Program-made: the position numbers and the translations under genes
From: Trueperaceae bacterium
GTDB taxonomy: Bacteria > Deinococcota > Deinococci > Deinococcales > Trueperaceae
Length of the DNA stretch: 5,821 nt
Assembly: GCA_007121175.1 (NCBI GenBank)
Contig: SKMG01000460.1
Location: forward strand, 1 to 5,821
Direction: 5' to 3'
Shown here: piece by piece, positions 1 to 5,738 of the stretch
Layout: every line of letters starts with the position of its first letter
Position numbering within the stretch: position 1 is the stretch's first letter
Notes under the pieces: generated by a model
The model's database searches: none
Told to the model about the DNA's origin: nothing
The model's input: only the letters and a program-made list of their open reading frames with translations

Positions 1-575
1 GCCAGGCCGCGCTCGGCGAGCAGCACGCCGGCCGCAGCTCGCAGGGCCTGCGCCTCGAGGCCGGCACGCGCCTCGCGCAGCGCTAGCTGCGAGCGCTCGA
101 GGTCGAGCAGGCGCTGGTCGAGCAGGTCGCGCAGGTCGCCCGCCACGAAGGGCCGCAGCAGCGCCGTGAGGCTGGCGCTGTCGCTGGCCTCGTCGACGGC
201 GAACAGCTCGTCGAACGGCGGCGGCAGCGGATCGGTGGCGGGGTCGACCCGCAAGCGCTGTATGCGCATGTCGAGGTTGAATGCTATCGGCGAGCGTACG
301 GCGCCGACTCGCAGCGCCGCTGCCTCGGCCACCGCCGCGGCAGCGCGCAGGCCGGGATGCTGTGCCACGCCCGCCAGCACCTCGCTCAGGCCGTCCTCGT
401 CAGTGGGCCAGCGGCCCTCACGGGCGGCCGCCGCACTGGCCGCCTGGCCCACCACCGCGGTGGTCTGGGCAGATGCGGGTACCGACCCGAGCCCGCTCCA
501 GAGCAGCGCCAGTCCCAGTGTCGCGCAAAGGACCCGCGCTCGCCACACGCGCCGCGCTCGCCGGGTTGGGCTCAC
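1..575 (-). CDS. TolC-family outer-membrane efflux protein, N-terminal part (cut by window edge)
   Basis: Probable outer-membrane channel subunit of a tripartite efflux or secretion pump; only the first 191 codons are present. The start is GTG at 575-573. It overlaps the marR stop as GTGA and has a GGAGG Shine-Dalgarno (583-587) 7 nt upstream, so the start is well supported. Residues 1-36 form a Sec signal peptide: Arg-rich n-region, hydrophobic stretch LCATLGLALLWSGLG, and an ASA cleavage site before Q37. After an Ala-rich linker, residues 61-95 (LSEVLAGVAQHPGLRAA...) match the first repeat-helix pattern of outer-membrane factors, in which an 'A..NP.L' motif precedes an Ala-rich helix. Residues 135-191 (TALLRPF..., then a long Leu/Ala/Arg/Glu helix) resemble the periplasmic coiled-coil barrel. 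Codon bias matches its neighbours. The family call is inferred from pattern and context; a different periplasmic coiled-coil protein is possible. Co-translation with marR suggests MarR-controlled efflux. Confidence 0.72.
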   Translation of the reverse strand, partial: MSPTRRARRVWRARVLCATLGLALLWSGLGSVPASAQTTAVVGQAASAAAAREGRWPTDEDGLSEVLAGVAQHPGLRAAAAVAEAAALRVGAVRSPIAFNLDMRIQRLRVDPATDPLPPPFDELFAVDEASDSASLTALLRPFVAGDLRDLLDQRLLDLERSQLALREARAGLEAQALRAAAGVLLAERGL

Positions 576-1060
576 GGGCGCGCCTCCAACAGCTCGCCGA
601 AGACGTGCAGCACCGATCGTAGGTGATCGAGCTCGAAGCGGTCGAGTTGAGCCCGGCTCGCGGCGTGCCAGGCGGCGCGCATCTCGCGTAGCGCCTCGCC
701 GCCGTCCTGCGTCAGTCGCAGGCGCGCGCGTCGCCGGTCGTCTGGGTCGCTCTCACGCGCGAGCCAGCCGCGCTCCATGAGCTCGTTGACCATCGCCGTC
801 ACTGCCGGCGGCACTGCCTCGAGCATCTCGGCGATCGCCTTGGGTTGGTCGATACCGCGGTCGACCAGCTCCATGAGCAGCACCCGCGTCGGCCTCACGC
901 CGAACGGCTCGTAGACCCCCATGGCGCGCTGGCGCAGCGCCCACATGAGCGGCAGCGACAGCGACGAGAGCCTCGCTACGAGCTGATCGCGCTCTGCCGC
1001 CTCGGTGGAGGAGGCAGCACGGCGGGAGCTGGGTGGTGGGGCGGTGACAGGCTCGGGCAT
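572..1060 (-). CDS. MarR-family winged-helix transcriptional regulator
   Basis: Predicted cytoplasmic dimeric repressor that senses small phenolic or lipophilic ligands and controls the efflux gene behind it. From the ATG at 1060 the protein has 162 residues. The winged helix spans about 55-117: helix VRPTRVLLMELVDRG, recognition region AIAEMLEAVPPAVTAMVNELMERGWL, and wing DPDDRRRARLRLT (105-117), which is the MarR 'D..D.R...L.LT..G' signature. Flanking helices (about 20-50 and 120-162) would form the dimer interface. A longer reading frame starts at GTG 1111 (179 residues). Its extra 17 residues would be encoded across a perfect inverted repeat (1072-1095) and it has only a poor Shine-Dalgarno, so I prefer 1060; the upstream AAGGA there is rather distant (13 nt). 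GTG at 1081 is a third option. The stop overlaps the start of the TolC-like gene by 4 nt, so the two are translationally coupled. The family assignment is firm; the ligand is unknown. Confidence 0.9.
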   Translation of the reverse strand: MPEPVTAPPPSSRRAASSTEAAERDQLVARLSSLSLPLMWALRQRAMGVYEPFGVRPTRVLLMELVDRGIDQPKAIAEMLEAVPPAVTAMVNELMERGWLARESDPDDRRRARLRLTQDGGEALREMRAAWHAASRAQLDRFELDHLRSVLHVFGELLEARP

Positions 1061-1071
1061 CGACCCGTCAT

Positions 1072-1095
1072 CATCCTTCACATTCGTGAAGGATG
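1072..1095. promoter_or_regulatory. Perfect inverted repeat, probable MarR operator
   Basis: The arms CATCCTTCAC (1072-1081) and GTGAAGGATG (1086-1095) are exact reverse complements separated by ATTC. MarR dimers typically bind palindromes of this size in their own promoters. The site ends 12 nt upstream of the preferred marR ATG and lies between the divergent marR and pgm genes. Binding here would block marR-tolC transcription. The arms are less GC-rich than the surrounding DNA, which also suggests selection. The link to this MarR protein is an inference from position and symmetry. Confidence 0.7.
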
Positions 1096-1137
1096 GTTGA
1101 GCCCAGGACACAATGCCGCCTGCGTGCCGCGGCCCCC

Positions 1138-1152
1138 CGGGCGGTTCGCCCG
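1138..1152. other. Short GC hairpin in the marR-pgm intergenic region
   Basis: CGGGCG (1138-1143) and CGCCCG (1147-1152) can pair around a GTT loop. It lies about 85 nt upstream of pgm and upstream of marR on the other strand. No T tract follows, so it is not a clear terminator. In such GC-rich DNA a 6-bp stem can arise by chance. Confidence 0.25.
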
Positions 1153-1224
1153 CTCGAGCCGAGCAGCACAGCGCATCGGAACGTACCTGGGCAAGGTGCT
1201 AGGCTAGAGGCGAGATCGCCGTCC

Positions 1225-1230
1225 AGGAGG
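1225..1230 (+). promoter_or_regulatory. Ribosome binding site of pgm
   Basis: AGGAGG lies 8 nt before the ATG at 1239. Another ATG at 1234 is only 3 nt away and out of frame, so the site selects 1239 as the start. Confidence 0.85.
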
Positions 1231-1238
1231 CACATGCT

Positions 1239-2903
1239 ATGCCACATCATCCCCAGGCCGGGCAGCGCGCGCCCGAGGAAGCGCTGGTGGACGTCAGCGC
1301 GCTCATCGCCAGCTACTACACCGACGCCCCGGACGTCAGCGATCCCGGGCAACGGGTGGCCTTCGGCACCTCCGGTCACCGCGGCTCCTCACTACGGGGG
1401 TCGTTCCAGGACGCCCACATCGTCGCGATCACCCAGGCCGTCGTCGAGTATCGCCGGCGGCAGGCGGTCGGCGGGCCCCTCGTGCTCGGCGCCGACACCC
1501 ATGCGCTCTCCACCCCGGCGTTCCGGACCGCGCTCGAGGTGCTCCTCGCCGCCGGCGTGAACGTCGTGGTGCAAGACGATCTCGGGCCGCTGCCGACGCC
1601 GGTCGTGTCGCACGCGATCCTGACCCGCAACGGCGGACGCCAGGGGCTGCGCGCCGGGCGCCCGCCCGAGCGCGGCTACGCCGACGGGATCGTGATCACG
1701 CCGTCGCACAACCCGCCCGACGACGGCGGCTTCAAGTACAACCCCCCGCACGGCGGACCGGCCGACACCGACGCCACCGGCTGGATCGAGCGCCGCGCCA
1801 ACGAGCTGCTCGAGGGGGGCGTGCATGAGGTGCGGCGGCTGCCGTACCGCCGCGCGCTCGCGGCGGAAGGGCTGTCGCGGGCCGACTTGCAGGGTGCCTA
1901 TGTCGCCGACCTCGGCAGCGCCATCGACATCGACGCACTGCGTGCGGCCGGCCTGCGTCTCGGCGTCGACCCGATGGGCGGGGCGGCGCTGCCGACCTGG
2001 GAGCGGGTGATCGACCACTTCGGCCTCGACATCACCATCACCAACACCAGCCTCGACCCCCGCTTCGCCTTCATGCCGCTCGACCACGACGGCGTGATCC
2101 GCATGGACTGCAGCTCGCCGCACGCCATGGCGGGGCTGCTGCAGCTGGCGAAGCGTTTCGACGTCGCCTTCGGCAACGATCCCGACGCCGACCGCCACGG
2201 CGTGGTCACGCCCGCCGGCCTGCTGCCGCCGAACCACTACCTGGCCGTGGCGATCGACTACCTCTTCGGTCACCGGCCGGACTGGCCGGCTACCGCCGCG
2301 GTCGGCAAGACGCTGGTCTCGTCGTCGATGATCGACCGCGTGGCCGCGCGCGCTCGCCGCAAGGTGTTCGAAGTGCCGGTCGGCTTCAAGTGGTTCGTCG
2401 ACGGGCTCGTAGAGGCCAGCCTGGCGTTCGGCGGCGAGGAGAGCGCCGGAGCGACCTTCCTGCGCCGCGACGGCGGGCTCTGGACCACCGACAAGGACGG
2501 CGTGCTGCTCGATCTGCTCGCGGCGGAGATCACCGCCGTCACGGGAGAGGACCCCGGCCAGCGCTACCGGGCGCTCGAGGGCGAGCTCGGCCGCTTCTAC
2601 TCGACGCGCGTCGACGCCCCAGCCACCCCCGAGGCCAAGGCGGCGCTGAAGGCGCTCGGGCCGAGCGACGTGCGCGTCGACTCGCTCGCCGGCGACCCCA
2701 TCGAGGCGGTGCTCACGTCGGCTCCCGGCAACGGTGCCCCGCTCGGCGGGTTGAAGGTCGTCACCGCCAAGGGCTGGTTCGCGGCCCGCCCCTCGGGAAC
2801 CGAGAACGTCTCGAAGGTCTACGCCGAGAGCGGCGTCTCCGAGACGCACCTCGGCCGCCTGGTGGAGGAGGCCAAGGCGCTGGTCGCCGCCGTGACGGGC
2901 TGA
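1239..2903 (+). CDS. pgm: Phosphoglucomutase, alpha-D-glucose phosphate-specific
   Basis: Cytosolic enzyme interconverting glucose 1-phosphate and glucose 6-phosphate, linking glycolysis to glycogen, trehalose and nucleotide-sugar synthesis. At 554 residues it is close to E. coli Pgm (546) and aligns with it along its length from memory. All four active-site elements of the alpha-D-phosphohexomutase family are present. These are the N-terminal FGTSGHRG (42-49), the catalytic phosphoserine loop TPSHNP (S156), the Mg2+ loop DPDADRH (D314, D316, D318), the sugar-binding GEESAG (399-404), and the phosphate-binding ARPSGTE (R517-T521). The ATG at 1239 follows AGGAGG by 8 nt. One difference from E. 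coli is a short Arg/Gly-rich insertion at about 133-146, just before the catalytic loop. The gene is divergent from the MarR operon and convergent with the two-domain USP gene, so it is probably a single-gene transcript. A -10-like TAGGCT at 1200-1205 lacks a good -35, so no promoter is called. Confidence 0.97.
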   Translation: MPHHPQAGQRAPEEALVDVSALIASYYTDAPDVSDPGQRVAFGTSGHRGSSLRGSFQDAHIVAITQAVVEYRRRQAVGGPLVLGADTHALSTPAFRTALEVLLAAGVNVVVQDDLGPLPTPVVSHAILTRNGGRQGLRAGRPPERGYADGIVITPSHNPPDDGGFKYNPPHGGPADTDATGWIERRANELLEGGVHEVRRLPYRRALAAEGLSRADLQGAYVADLGSAIDIDALRAAGLRLGVDPMGGAALPTWERVIDHFGLDITITNTSLDPRFAFMPLDHDGVIRMDCSSPHAMAGLLQLAKRFDVAFGNDPDADRHGVVTPAGLLPPNHYLAVAIDYLFGHRPDWPATAAVGKTLVSSSMIDRVAARARRKVFEVPVGFKWFVDGLVEASLAFGGEESAGATFLRRDGGLWTTDKDGVLLDLLAAEITAVTGEDPGQRYRALEGELGRFYSTRVDAPATPEAKAALKALGPSDVRVDSLAGDPIEAVLTSAPGNGAPLGGLKVVTAKGWFAARPSGTENVSKVYAESGVSETHLGRLVEEAKALVAAVTG

Positions 2904-2918
2904 GGGCCTGGCCGCGGC

Positions 2919-2937
2919 CCGCGCTCAGCGAGCGCGG
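2919..2937. terminator. Hairpin between convergent pgm and USP genes, candidate bidirectional terminator
   Basis: CCGCGCTC (2919-2926) and GAGCGCGG (2930-2937) form a perfect 8-bp GC stem with an AGC loop, 15 nt after the pgm stop. The 62-nt gap also holds the palindrome GGCCGCGGCC (2910-2919). No T tract follows on either strand, so termination is inferred from position and stem strength. Confidence 0.45.
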
Positions 2938-2965
2938 ACGCTGCGAGCCTGTCGGCGGCCCGCTC

Positions 2966-3769
2966 TTACCGACTGGGGACGCTGAGGATCGGCATCGTCG
3001 AGGAGCGCAGCAGGGCGTCGGCGCTCGAGCCGAGGATCAGGCCGGGGCGTTGGGGCGGGAGTCCGACCACGATGGCGTCGGCGCGCAGGTCCTGGGCGAT
3101 GGCTGGGAGTACCGAGAGCGGATTGCCCTGGCGCACGGCCAGGCGCTCGGCCCGTCCCGCGGCGAGCGTCTCGAGCCGTGAGCGCGGTCCCTCGAGGTCG
3201 CCTCCGTCGCCTACGACAGCGTGCGCGAGCACCAGCTTGAGCGTGCCGCGCTCGGCGAGCCGGAGCGCGAAGTCCCAGGCCCCGAGCGAGGCCTCGCTGA
3301 AGTCGGTCGCGACCAGCAGCCGGCGTACGCCGTCGACCGGGCACTGCTCGCGCACCGTGAGCACCGGCGTGGCGGTGCGCCGCACCAGGCGGCCGGCGAT
3401 GCCGCCCAAGAAGGCGTCGTCGAGCGAGCTGTGGCCATGCGCGCCCATGACCACCAGGTCGAAGGCAGAGACCAGCGGGATGAGCGTCTTGAGCGGCTCT
3501 CCCCAGAACAGCTCGAAAGAGGCCCTCCCATCGGCCAGGTCGCGCAGCCGCTTCCGCTGGCGCGCGGCCTGCGTCCGGCGCTCGTCTTCGACGCGGCGCC
3601 GCAGGCCGGCGTCGATGGACGCCAGCCGGGCTCGCAAGCCGACCTCGGGGTCGGGCTGCTGGACATGCACCAGGTGCAGGCAGCCCTCCAGGCGCTCGCT
3701 GAGATCGAGCGCGAGCGCGAACGCCAGCTCGGCGGTGTGGGAGAAGTCGGTCGGATGCAAGACGCGCAT
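2966..3769 (-). CDS. Tandem two-domain universal stress protein (UspA family)
   Basis: Cytoplasmic protein of 267 residues made of two UspA folds, a common architecture in stress-tolerant bacteria. Domain 1 (about 1-139) starts MRVLHPTDFS and ends with GAHGHSSLDDAFLGGIAGRLV (109-129) and TPVLTVR. Domain 2 (about 148-265) starts RRLLVATDFSEAS and ends VGLPPQRPGLILGSSADALL, then MPILSV. In domain 1 the nucleotide loop 'G-x2-G-x9-G-(S/T)' is nearly intact (G109, G112, G122) but has G123 where S/T is usual. In domain 2 the second Gly is P239 and the loop is shortened to 7 residues before G247-S248, so ATP binding there is doubtful. Residues 45-80 are charged and helical. The ATG at 3769 follows AAGGAG (3778-3783) by 8 nt. 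It is divergent from the single-domain USP gene at 4144 and convergent with pgm. Its client or ligand cannot be told from sequence. Confidence 0.93.
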   Translation of the reverse strand: MRVLHPTDFSHTAELAFALALDLSERLEGCLHLVHVQQPDPEVGLRARLASIDAGLRRRVEDERRTQAARQRKRLRDLADGRASFELFWGEPLKTLIPLVSAFDLVVMGAHGHSSLDDAFLGGIAGRLVRRTATPVLTVREQCPVDGVRRLLVATDFSEASLGAWDFALRLAERGTLKLVLAHAVVGDGGDLEGPRSRLETLAAGRAERLAVRQGNPLSVLPAIAQDLRADAIVVGLPPQRPGLILGSSADALLRSSTMPILSVPSR

Positions 3770-3777
3770 GACGCTCG

Positions 3778-3783
3778 CTCCTT
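3778..3783 (-). promoter_or_regulatory. Ribosome binding site of the two-domain USP gene
   Basis: On the minus strand AAGGAG sits 8 nt before the ATG at 3769, supporting that start. Confidence 0.75.
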
Positions 3784-3886
3784 CGCGCAGGGGTAACCGG
3801 CGAGGGAGCGAGCCCCGGCTCGCTGCCCGGCCATGGCGAAGGGAGCAGGAGCGCTACGCCGCGCCGCCTTCGGGCACCATAAGGGG

Positions 3887-3932
3887 GCCGGCCACCGTGA
3901 GCGGGCTGCCGGGGGTGGTCACGGTGACCGGC
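3887..3932. repeat. Long imperfect inverted repeat in the USP divergent region
   Basis: The left arm GCCGGCCACCGTGA (3887-3900) and right arm TCACGGTGACCGGC (3919-3932) pair at 13 of 14 positions around an 18-nt spacer. The right arm also carries the local palindrome GGTCAC-G-GTGACC (3917-3929). It could be an operator with two half-sites or an RNA hairpin. It lies about 120 bp upstream of the minus-strand USP gene and about 210 bp upstream of the plus-strand one. Function is unknown. Confidence 0.5.
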
Positions 3933-3988
3933 ATCGGGCGTCGACCGAGACGCACGCGCCCCGGCACTCGTCCGACGCTCCCATGAGA

Positions 3989-4016
3989 CACCGACCGGCG
4001 ACGGCGCCCGTCGGTG
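3989..4016. repeat. 28-nt near-palindrome (hairpin) in the USP divergent region
   Basis: CACCGAC (3989-3995) pairs with GTCGGTG (4010-4016). One C-C mismatch inside that, GGCG (3997-4000) pairs with CGCC (4005-4008) around an ACGG loop, giving 11 of 12 paired positions. No T tract follows. It may be a regulator binding site or a leader hairpin. Confidence 0.45.
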
Positions 4017-4021
4017 GAACT

Positions 4022-4060
4022 CCGACAGCGACGGTAGGTTCGAAGCCGGCAGGCTGTCGG
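4022..4060. repeat. Inverted repeat upstream of the single-domain USP gene
   Basis: CCGACAGC (4022-4029) and GCTGTCGG (4053-4060) are exact reverse complements with a 23-nt spacer, in which CGG (4032-4034) can pair with CCG (4046-4048). The 3' arm overlaps an alternative pairing, GGGTCA (4059-4064) with TAACCC (4072-4077), 5 of 6. If transcribed, this leader could switch between two folds about 70-120 nt before the start codon. Confidence 0.4.
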
Positions 4061-4130
4061 GTCATCCGTCCTAACCCGAGGGCACGGTCGCACTGCGGAA
4101 GGTCCGTCTCAGACCCGTCATGATGGAGCC

Positions 4131-4137
4131 AGGGAGG
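4131..4137 (+). promoter_or_regulatory. Ribosome binding site of the single-domain USP gene
   Basis: AGGGAGG lies 6 nt before the ATG at 4144. It decides against the in-frame ATGs at 4120 and 4123, which lie upstream of it and would add residues (MMEPGRCA) absent from the family. Confidence 0.8.
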
Positions 4138-4143
4138 TGTGCG

Positions 4144-4593
4144 ATGTACCAACGCATCTTGATGCCTACCGACGGGAGCAGCTGCGCCAACCACGCTATC
4201 CGCGAGGGGCTCGAACTCGCGAAGCGGCTCGGCTCCCACGTCACGTTCCTGTACGCGCTCGAGAACCCGCTCGCCACGGGCACCGCCACGCCCGAGTCGC
4301 TACCGTACTCGGCGCAGCTGTGGGAAGATCTCAAGCAGACGGCCGACGAGGCGCTGCGCGACGCCGTGGCCGCAGCCGACGCGCAAGGGGTGTCGTCGGC
4401 CGCCCAGCGCGTCGACAATCAGGCGCCGGTGGCGGCGATCCTCGAGGCGTCGAAGGAGCACGACCTGGTGGTCATGGGTACGCACGGGAGGCGCGGGTTC
4501 AACCGCTGGATGTTCGGTTCGGTGGCGGAGGGCGCGCTGCGGCAGGCGAGCAAGCCGTTCTTGCTCATCCGCGTCAAGGACGCGGAAGGCTGA
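4144..4593 (+). CDS. Universal stress protein, single UspA domain
   Basis: Small cytoplasmic stress protein of 149 residues, the usual length for a single-domain USP, expected to act as a dimer. The N-terminal strand MYQRILMPTDGS places the conserved Asp at D10. The C-terminal part carries the complete ATP-binding signature G-x2-G-x9-G-S: GTHG (112-115), nine residues, then G125-S126. It is followed by a conserved helix and the strand KPFLLIR. By family knowledge this marks the ATP-binding USP subclass, in contrast to the degenerate second domain of the neighbouring two-domain USP. ATG 4144 is preferred over 4120 because of the Shine-Dalgarno at 4131-4137. The histidine kinase gene starts 20 nt after the stop, so the two genes are probably one operon. 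The partner process is unknown, but linkage to a sensor kinase suggests regulated stress or dormancy expression. Confidence 0.95.
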   Translation: MYQRILMPTDGSSCANHAIREGLELAKRLGSHVTFLYALENPLATGTATPESLPYSAQLWEDLKQTADEALRDAVAAADAQGVSSAAQRVDNQAPVAAILEASKEHDLVVMGTHGRRGFNRWMFGSVAEGALRQASKPFLLIRVKDAEG

Positions 4594-4613
4594 GTGCGTC
4601 GGGCGGGGCGGTC

Positions 4614-5738
4614 GTGATCGCTCGCCGGGCCCTGGGGCCGGCAGCGTCGGCGCAGGGTCCGTCAGGGACTGGTGACGCCGAGCGCCGTACCCGTGAGCTC
4701 GAGACGCTGCACCGGCTGGCCCAGCGGGTGGCGGCCGAGACCGAGCCCCGGGGTGTGCTCGAGCGAGCGCTGCAGACGCTGATCGACCTGGGCTGGTTCG
4801 AGTGCGGGGAGGCGCTGCTCGAGCAGAACGGCAAGCTCGAGACCGCCGCGGTCGGCGCCTGCGCGGCCGAGGTCGTGGCCGCTTGCCCGTTGCGCGAGGG
4901 CCTGACCGACGATGCCCGCGAGGTGCTGAGGAGCGGCGTCGTGACGCGGCGCGGACGCTGGCGCCTGGTGCCGGTCGGGCCGGGAGCGCTGCTGGCGCTC
5001 GCCGGCGTGCAGGACGTCTCGAACTCGTTCATATCAGCGGTCGTGGAGCTGGTGCAGGCCGCGCTGAAGCGGACCCACCTGCACGCCCGGCTCGCCGAGA
5101 AGGAGCAGCAGCGCTCGCGGCTCTTGCAGGCTGTGCTGAACGCCCAGGAAGAGGAGCGCGGGCGCATCTCGCGCGACCTGCACGACCAGATCGGCCAGTC
5201 GCTCACGGCGCTGCTGCTCGGATTGGACCGGAACCTCGAGACGCCCGACCCGAGCGACCTCGTCAAGCTCAAGGAGCTCGCCGCCATCGCGCTCACCGAC
5301 GTGCGGCGCATCGCGCTCGACCTGCGCCCCTCGGTGCTCGACGAGCTCGGCCTGGAGGCTGCCCTGCGGCGCTTCGCGCGCGATACCACCGAGCGCTACG
5401 GGCTCGAGGTCCGGGTGCTGGTGACACTGCCCAAGCGCCTCGACCGCCAGGAGGAGACGGTGCTCTACCGGGTGGCTCAAGAGGCGCTGACCAACGTGGT
5501 GCGGCATGCCCGCGCGAGCGCCGCATCGGTGGTGGTCACCGCCTCGCGCGGTGGCGTGCAGCTGGTCGTCGAGGACGACGGCATCGGGTTCGACCCGAGC
5601 AGCTTGAGCGCAGCCGAGCAGATCGGCTTGATGGGCATGCGCGAGCGGCTGGAGCTGCTCGGCGGCAGCCTGCGGCTGGAGAGCGCGCCGGGAGAGGGGT
5701 CATCGGTGTACGCGCGCCTGCCGAGCCGTCGCTCGTGA
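4614..5738 (+). CDS. Soluble NarL-type sensor histidine kinase, GAF-like/HisKA_3/HATPase_c
   Basis: Cytoplasmic two-component sensor kinase that autophosphorylates on His and passes phosphate to a LuxR/NarL-type regulator. From GTG 4614 it has 374 residues. Residues 25-155 form a compact GAF-like sensor: LETLHRLAQRVAAETEPRGVL opens it and RLVPVGPGALLALAG and a long helix close it. A coiled coil covers about 153-183. HisKA_3 has the motif ERGRISRDLHDQIGQ with phosphoacceptor H190. The ATPase domain has an N box around N294 (QEALTNVVRHA), a G1 box DDGIGFD (321-327) and a G2 box GLMGMRERL (338-346). No transmembrane segment or signal peptide is seen, so the signal is intracellular. The sensor has three cysteines (C64, C83, C91). 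The start is uncertain: the frame stays open far upstream through the USP gene, GTG 4614 is the first plausible start after that gene, and its Shine-Dalgarno is weak. The stop overlaps the next gene as GTGA. Confidence 0.93.
   Translation: MIARRALGPAASAQGPSGTGDAERRTRELETLHRLAQRVAAETEPRGVLERALQTLIDLGWFECGEALLEQNGKLETAAVGACAAEVVAACPLREGLTDDAREVLRSGVVTRRGRWRLVPVGPGALLALAGVQDVSNSFISAVVELVQAALKRTHLHARLAEKEQQRSRLLQAVLNAQEEERGRISRDLHDQIGQSLTALLLGLDRNLETPDPSDLVKLKELAAIALTDVRRIALDLRPSVLDELGLEAALRRFARDTTERYGLEVRVLVTLPKRLDRQEETVLYRVAQEALTNVVRHARASAASVVVTASRGGVQLVVEDDGIGFDPSSLSAAEQIGLMGMRERLELLGGSLRLESAPGEGSSVYARLPSRRS

Larger units (their letters stand above)
3770..4143. other. Divergent intergenic region between two USP genes
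   Basis: This 374-bp stretch should hold both USP promoters and their 5' leaders. I see no convincing coding sequence: the frames crossing it are Arg/Pro/Ser-rich shadows without family motifs. No clear -35/-10 pair stands out on either strand. It does hold three inverted repeats, listed separately (3887-3932, 3989-4016, 4022-4060), and a run of weaker pairing possibilities at 4059-4077. That is dense for a short region even at this GC content. Confidence 0.6.

Noticed and set aside
166..780. 204-codon plus-strand frame opposite the TolC-like and marR genes
   Set aside because: Its composition is Arg/Ala/Ser-rich without motifs, and the opposite strand carries a signal peptide, a MarR signature and a coupled start with a Shine-Dalgarno.
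1392..2849. 485-codon open frame antisense to pgm
   Set aside because: It lies wholly inside pgm on the other strand, has Arg/Gly/Val-rich composition without motifs, and is expected in GC-rich DNA where antisense stop codons are rare.
2390..3181. 263-codon plus-strand frame spanning the end of pgm and into the USP gene
   Set aside because: It is a frame-shifted shadow of pgm (Arg-rich) that continues opposite the two-domain USP; both real genes have full family motifs in their own frames.
4037..4047. GGTTCGAAGCC resembling a tRNA T-arm
   Set aside because: The flanking 5-bp T stem is mismatched, and no acceptor stem, D arm or anticodon arm can be assembled at the right distances upstream.
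3854..4093. Small minus-strand frame of 79 codons in the USP intergenic region
   Set aside because: It has no Shine-Dalgarno and no recognisable family, has Arg/Ser-rich shadow composition, and crosses all three inverted repeats.
4120..4143. ATG 4120 as the start of the single-domain USP
   Set aside because: The strong AGGGAGG at 4131-4137 is correctly spaced for ATG 4144, and USP proteins normally begin within a few residues of the first strand YQRILMPTD.
4021..4143. Cyclic-di-GMP-type riboswitch suggested by GGTAGGT-like and CTAACCC segments
   Set aside because: The conserved core elements and paired regions of that class cannot be placed in order; only scattered short resemblances are present.
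4137..4613. Upstream extension of the histidine kinase frame across the USP gene
   Set aside because: This segment is the +2 shadow of the well-supported single-domain USP gene and is Arg/Gly/Ala-rich without domain features; the kinase domains begin after 4680.
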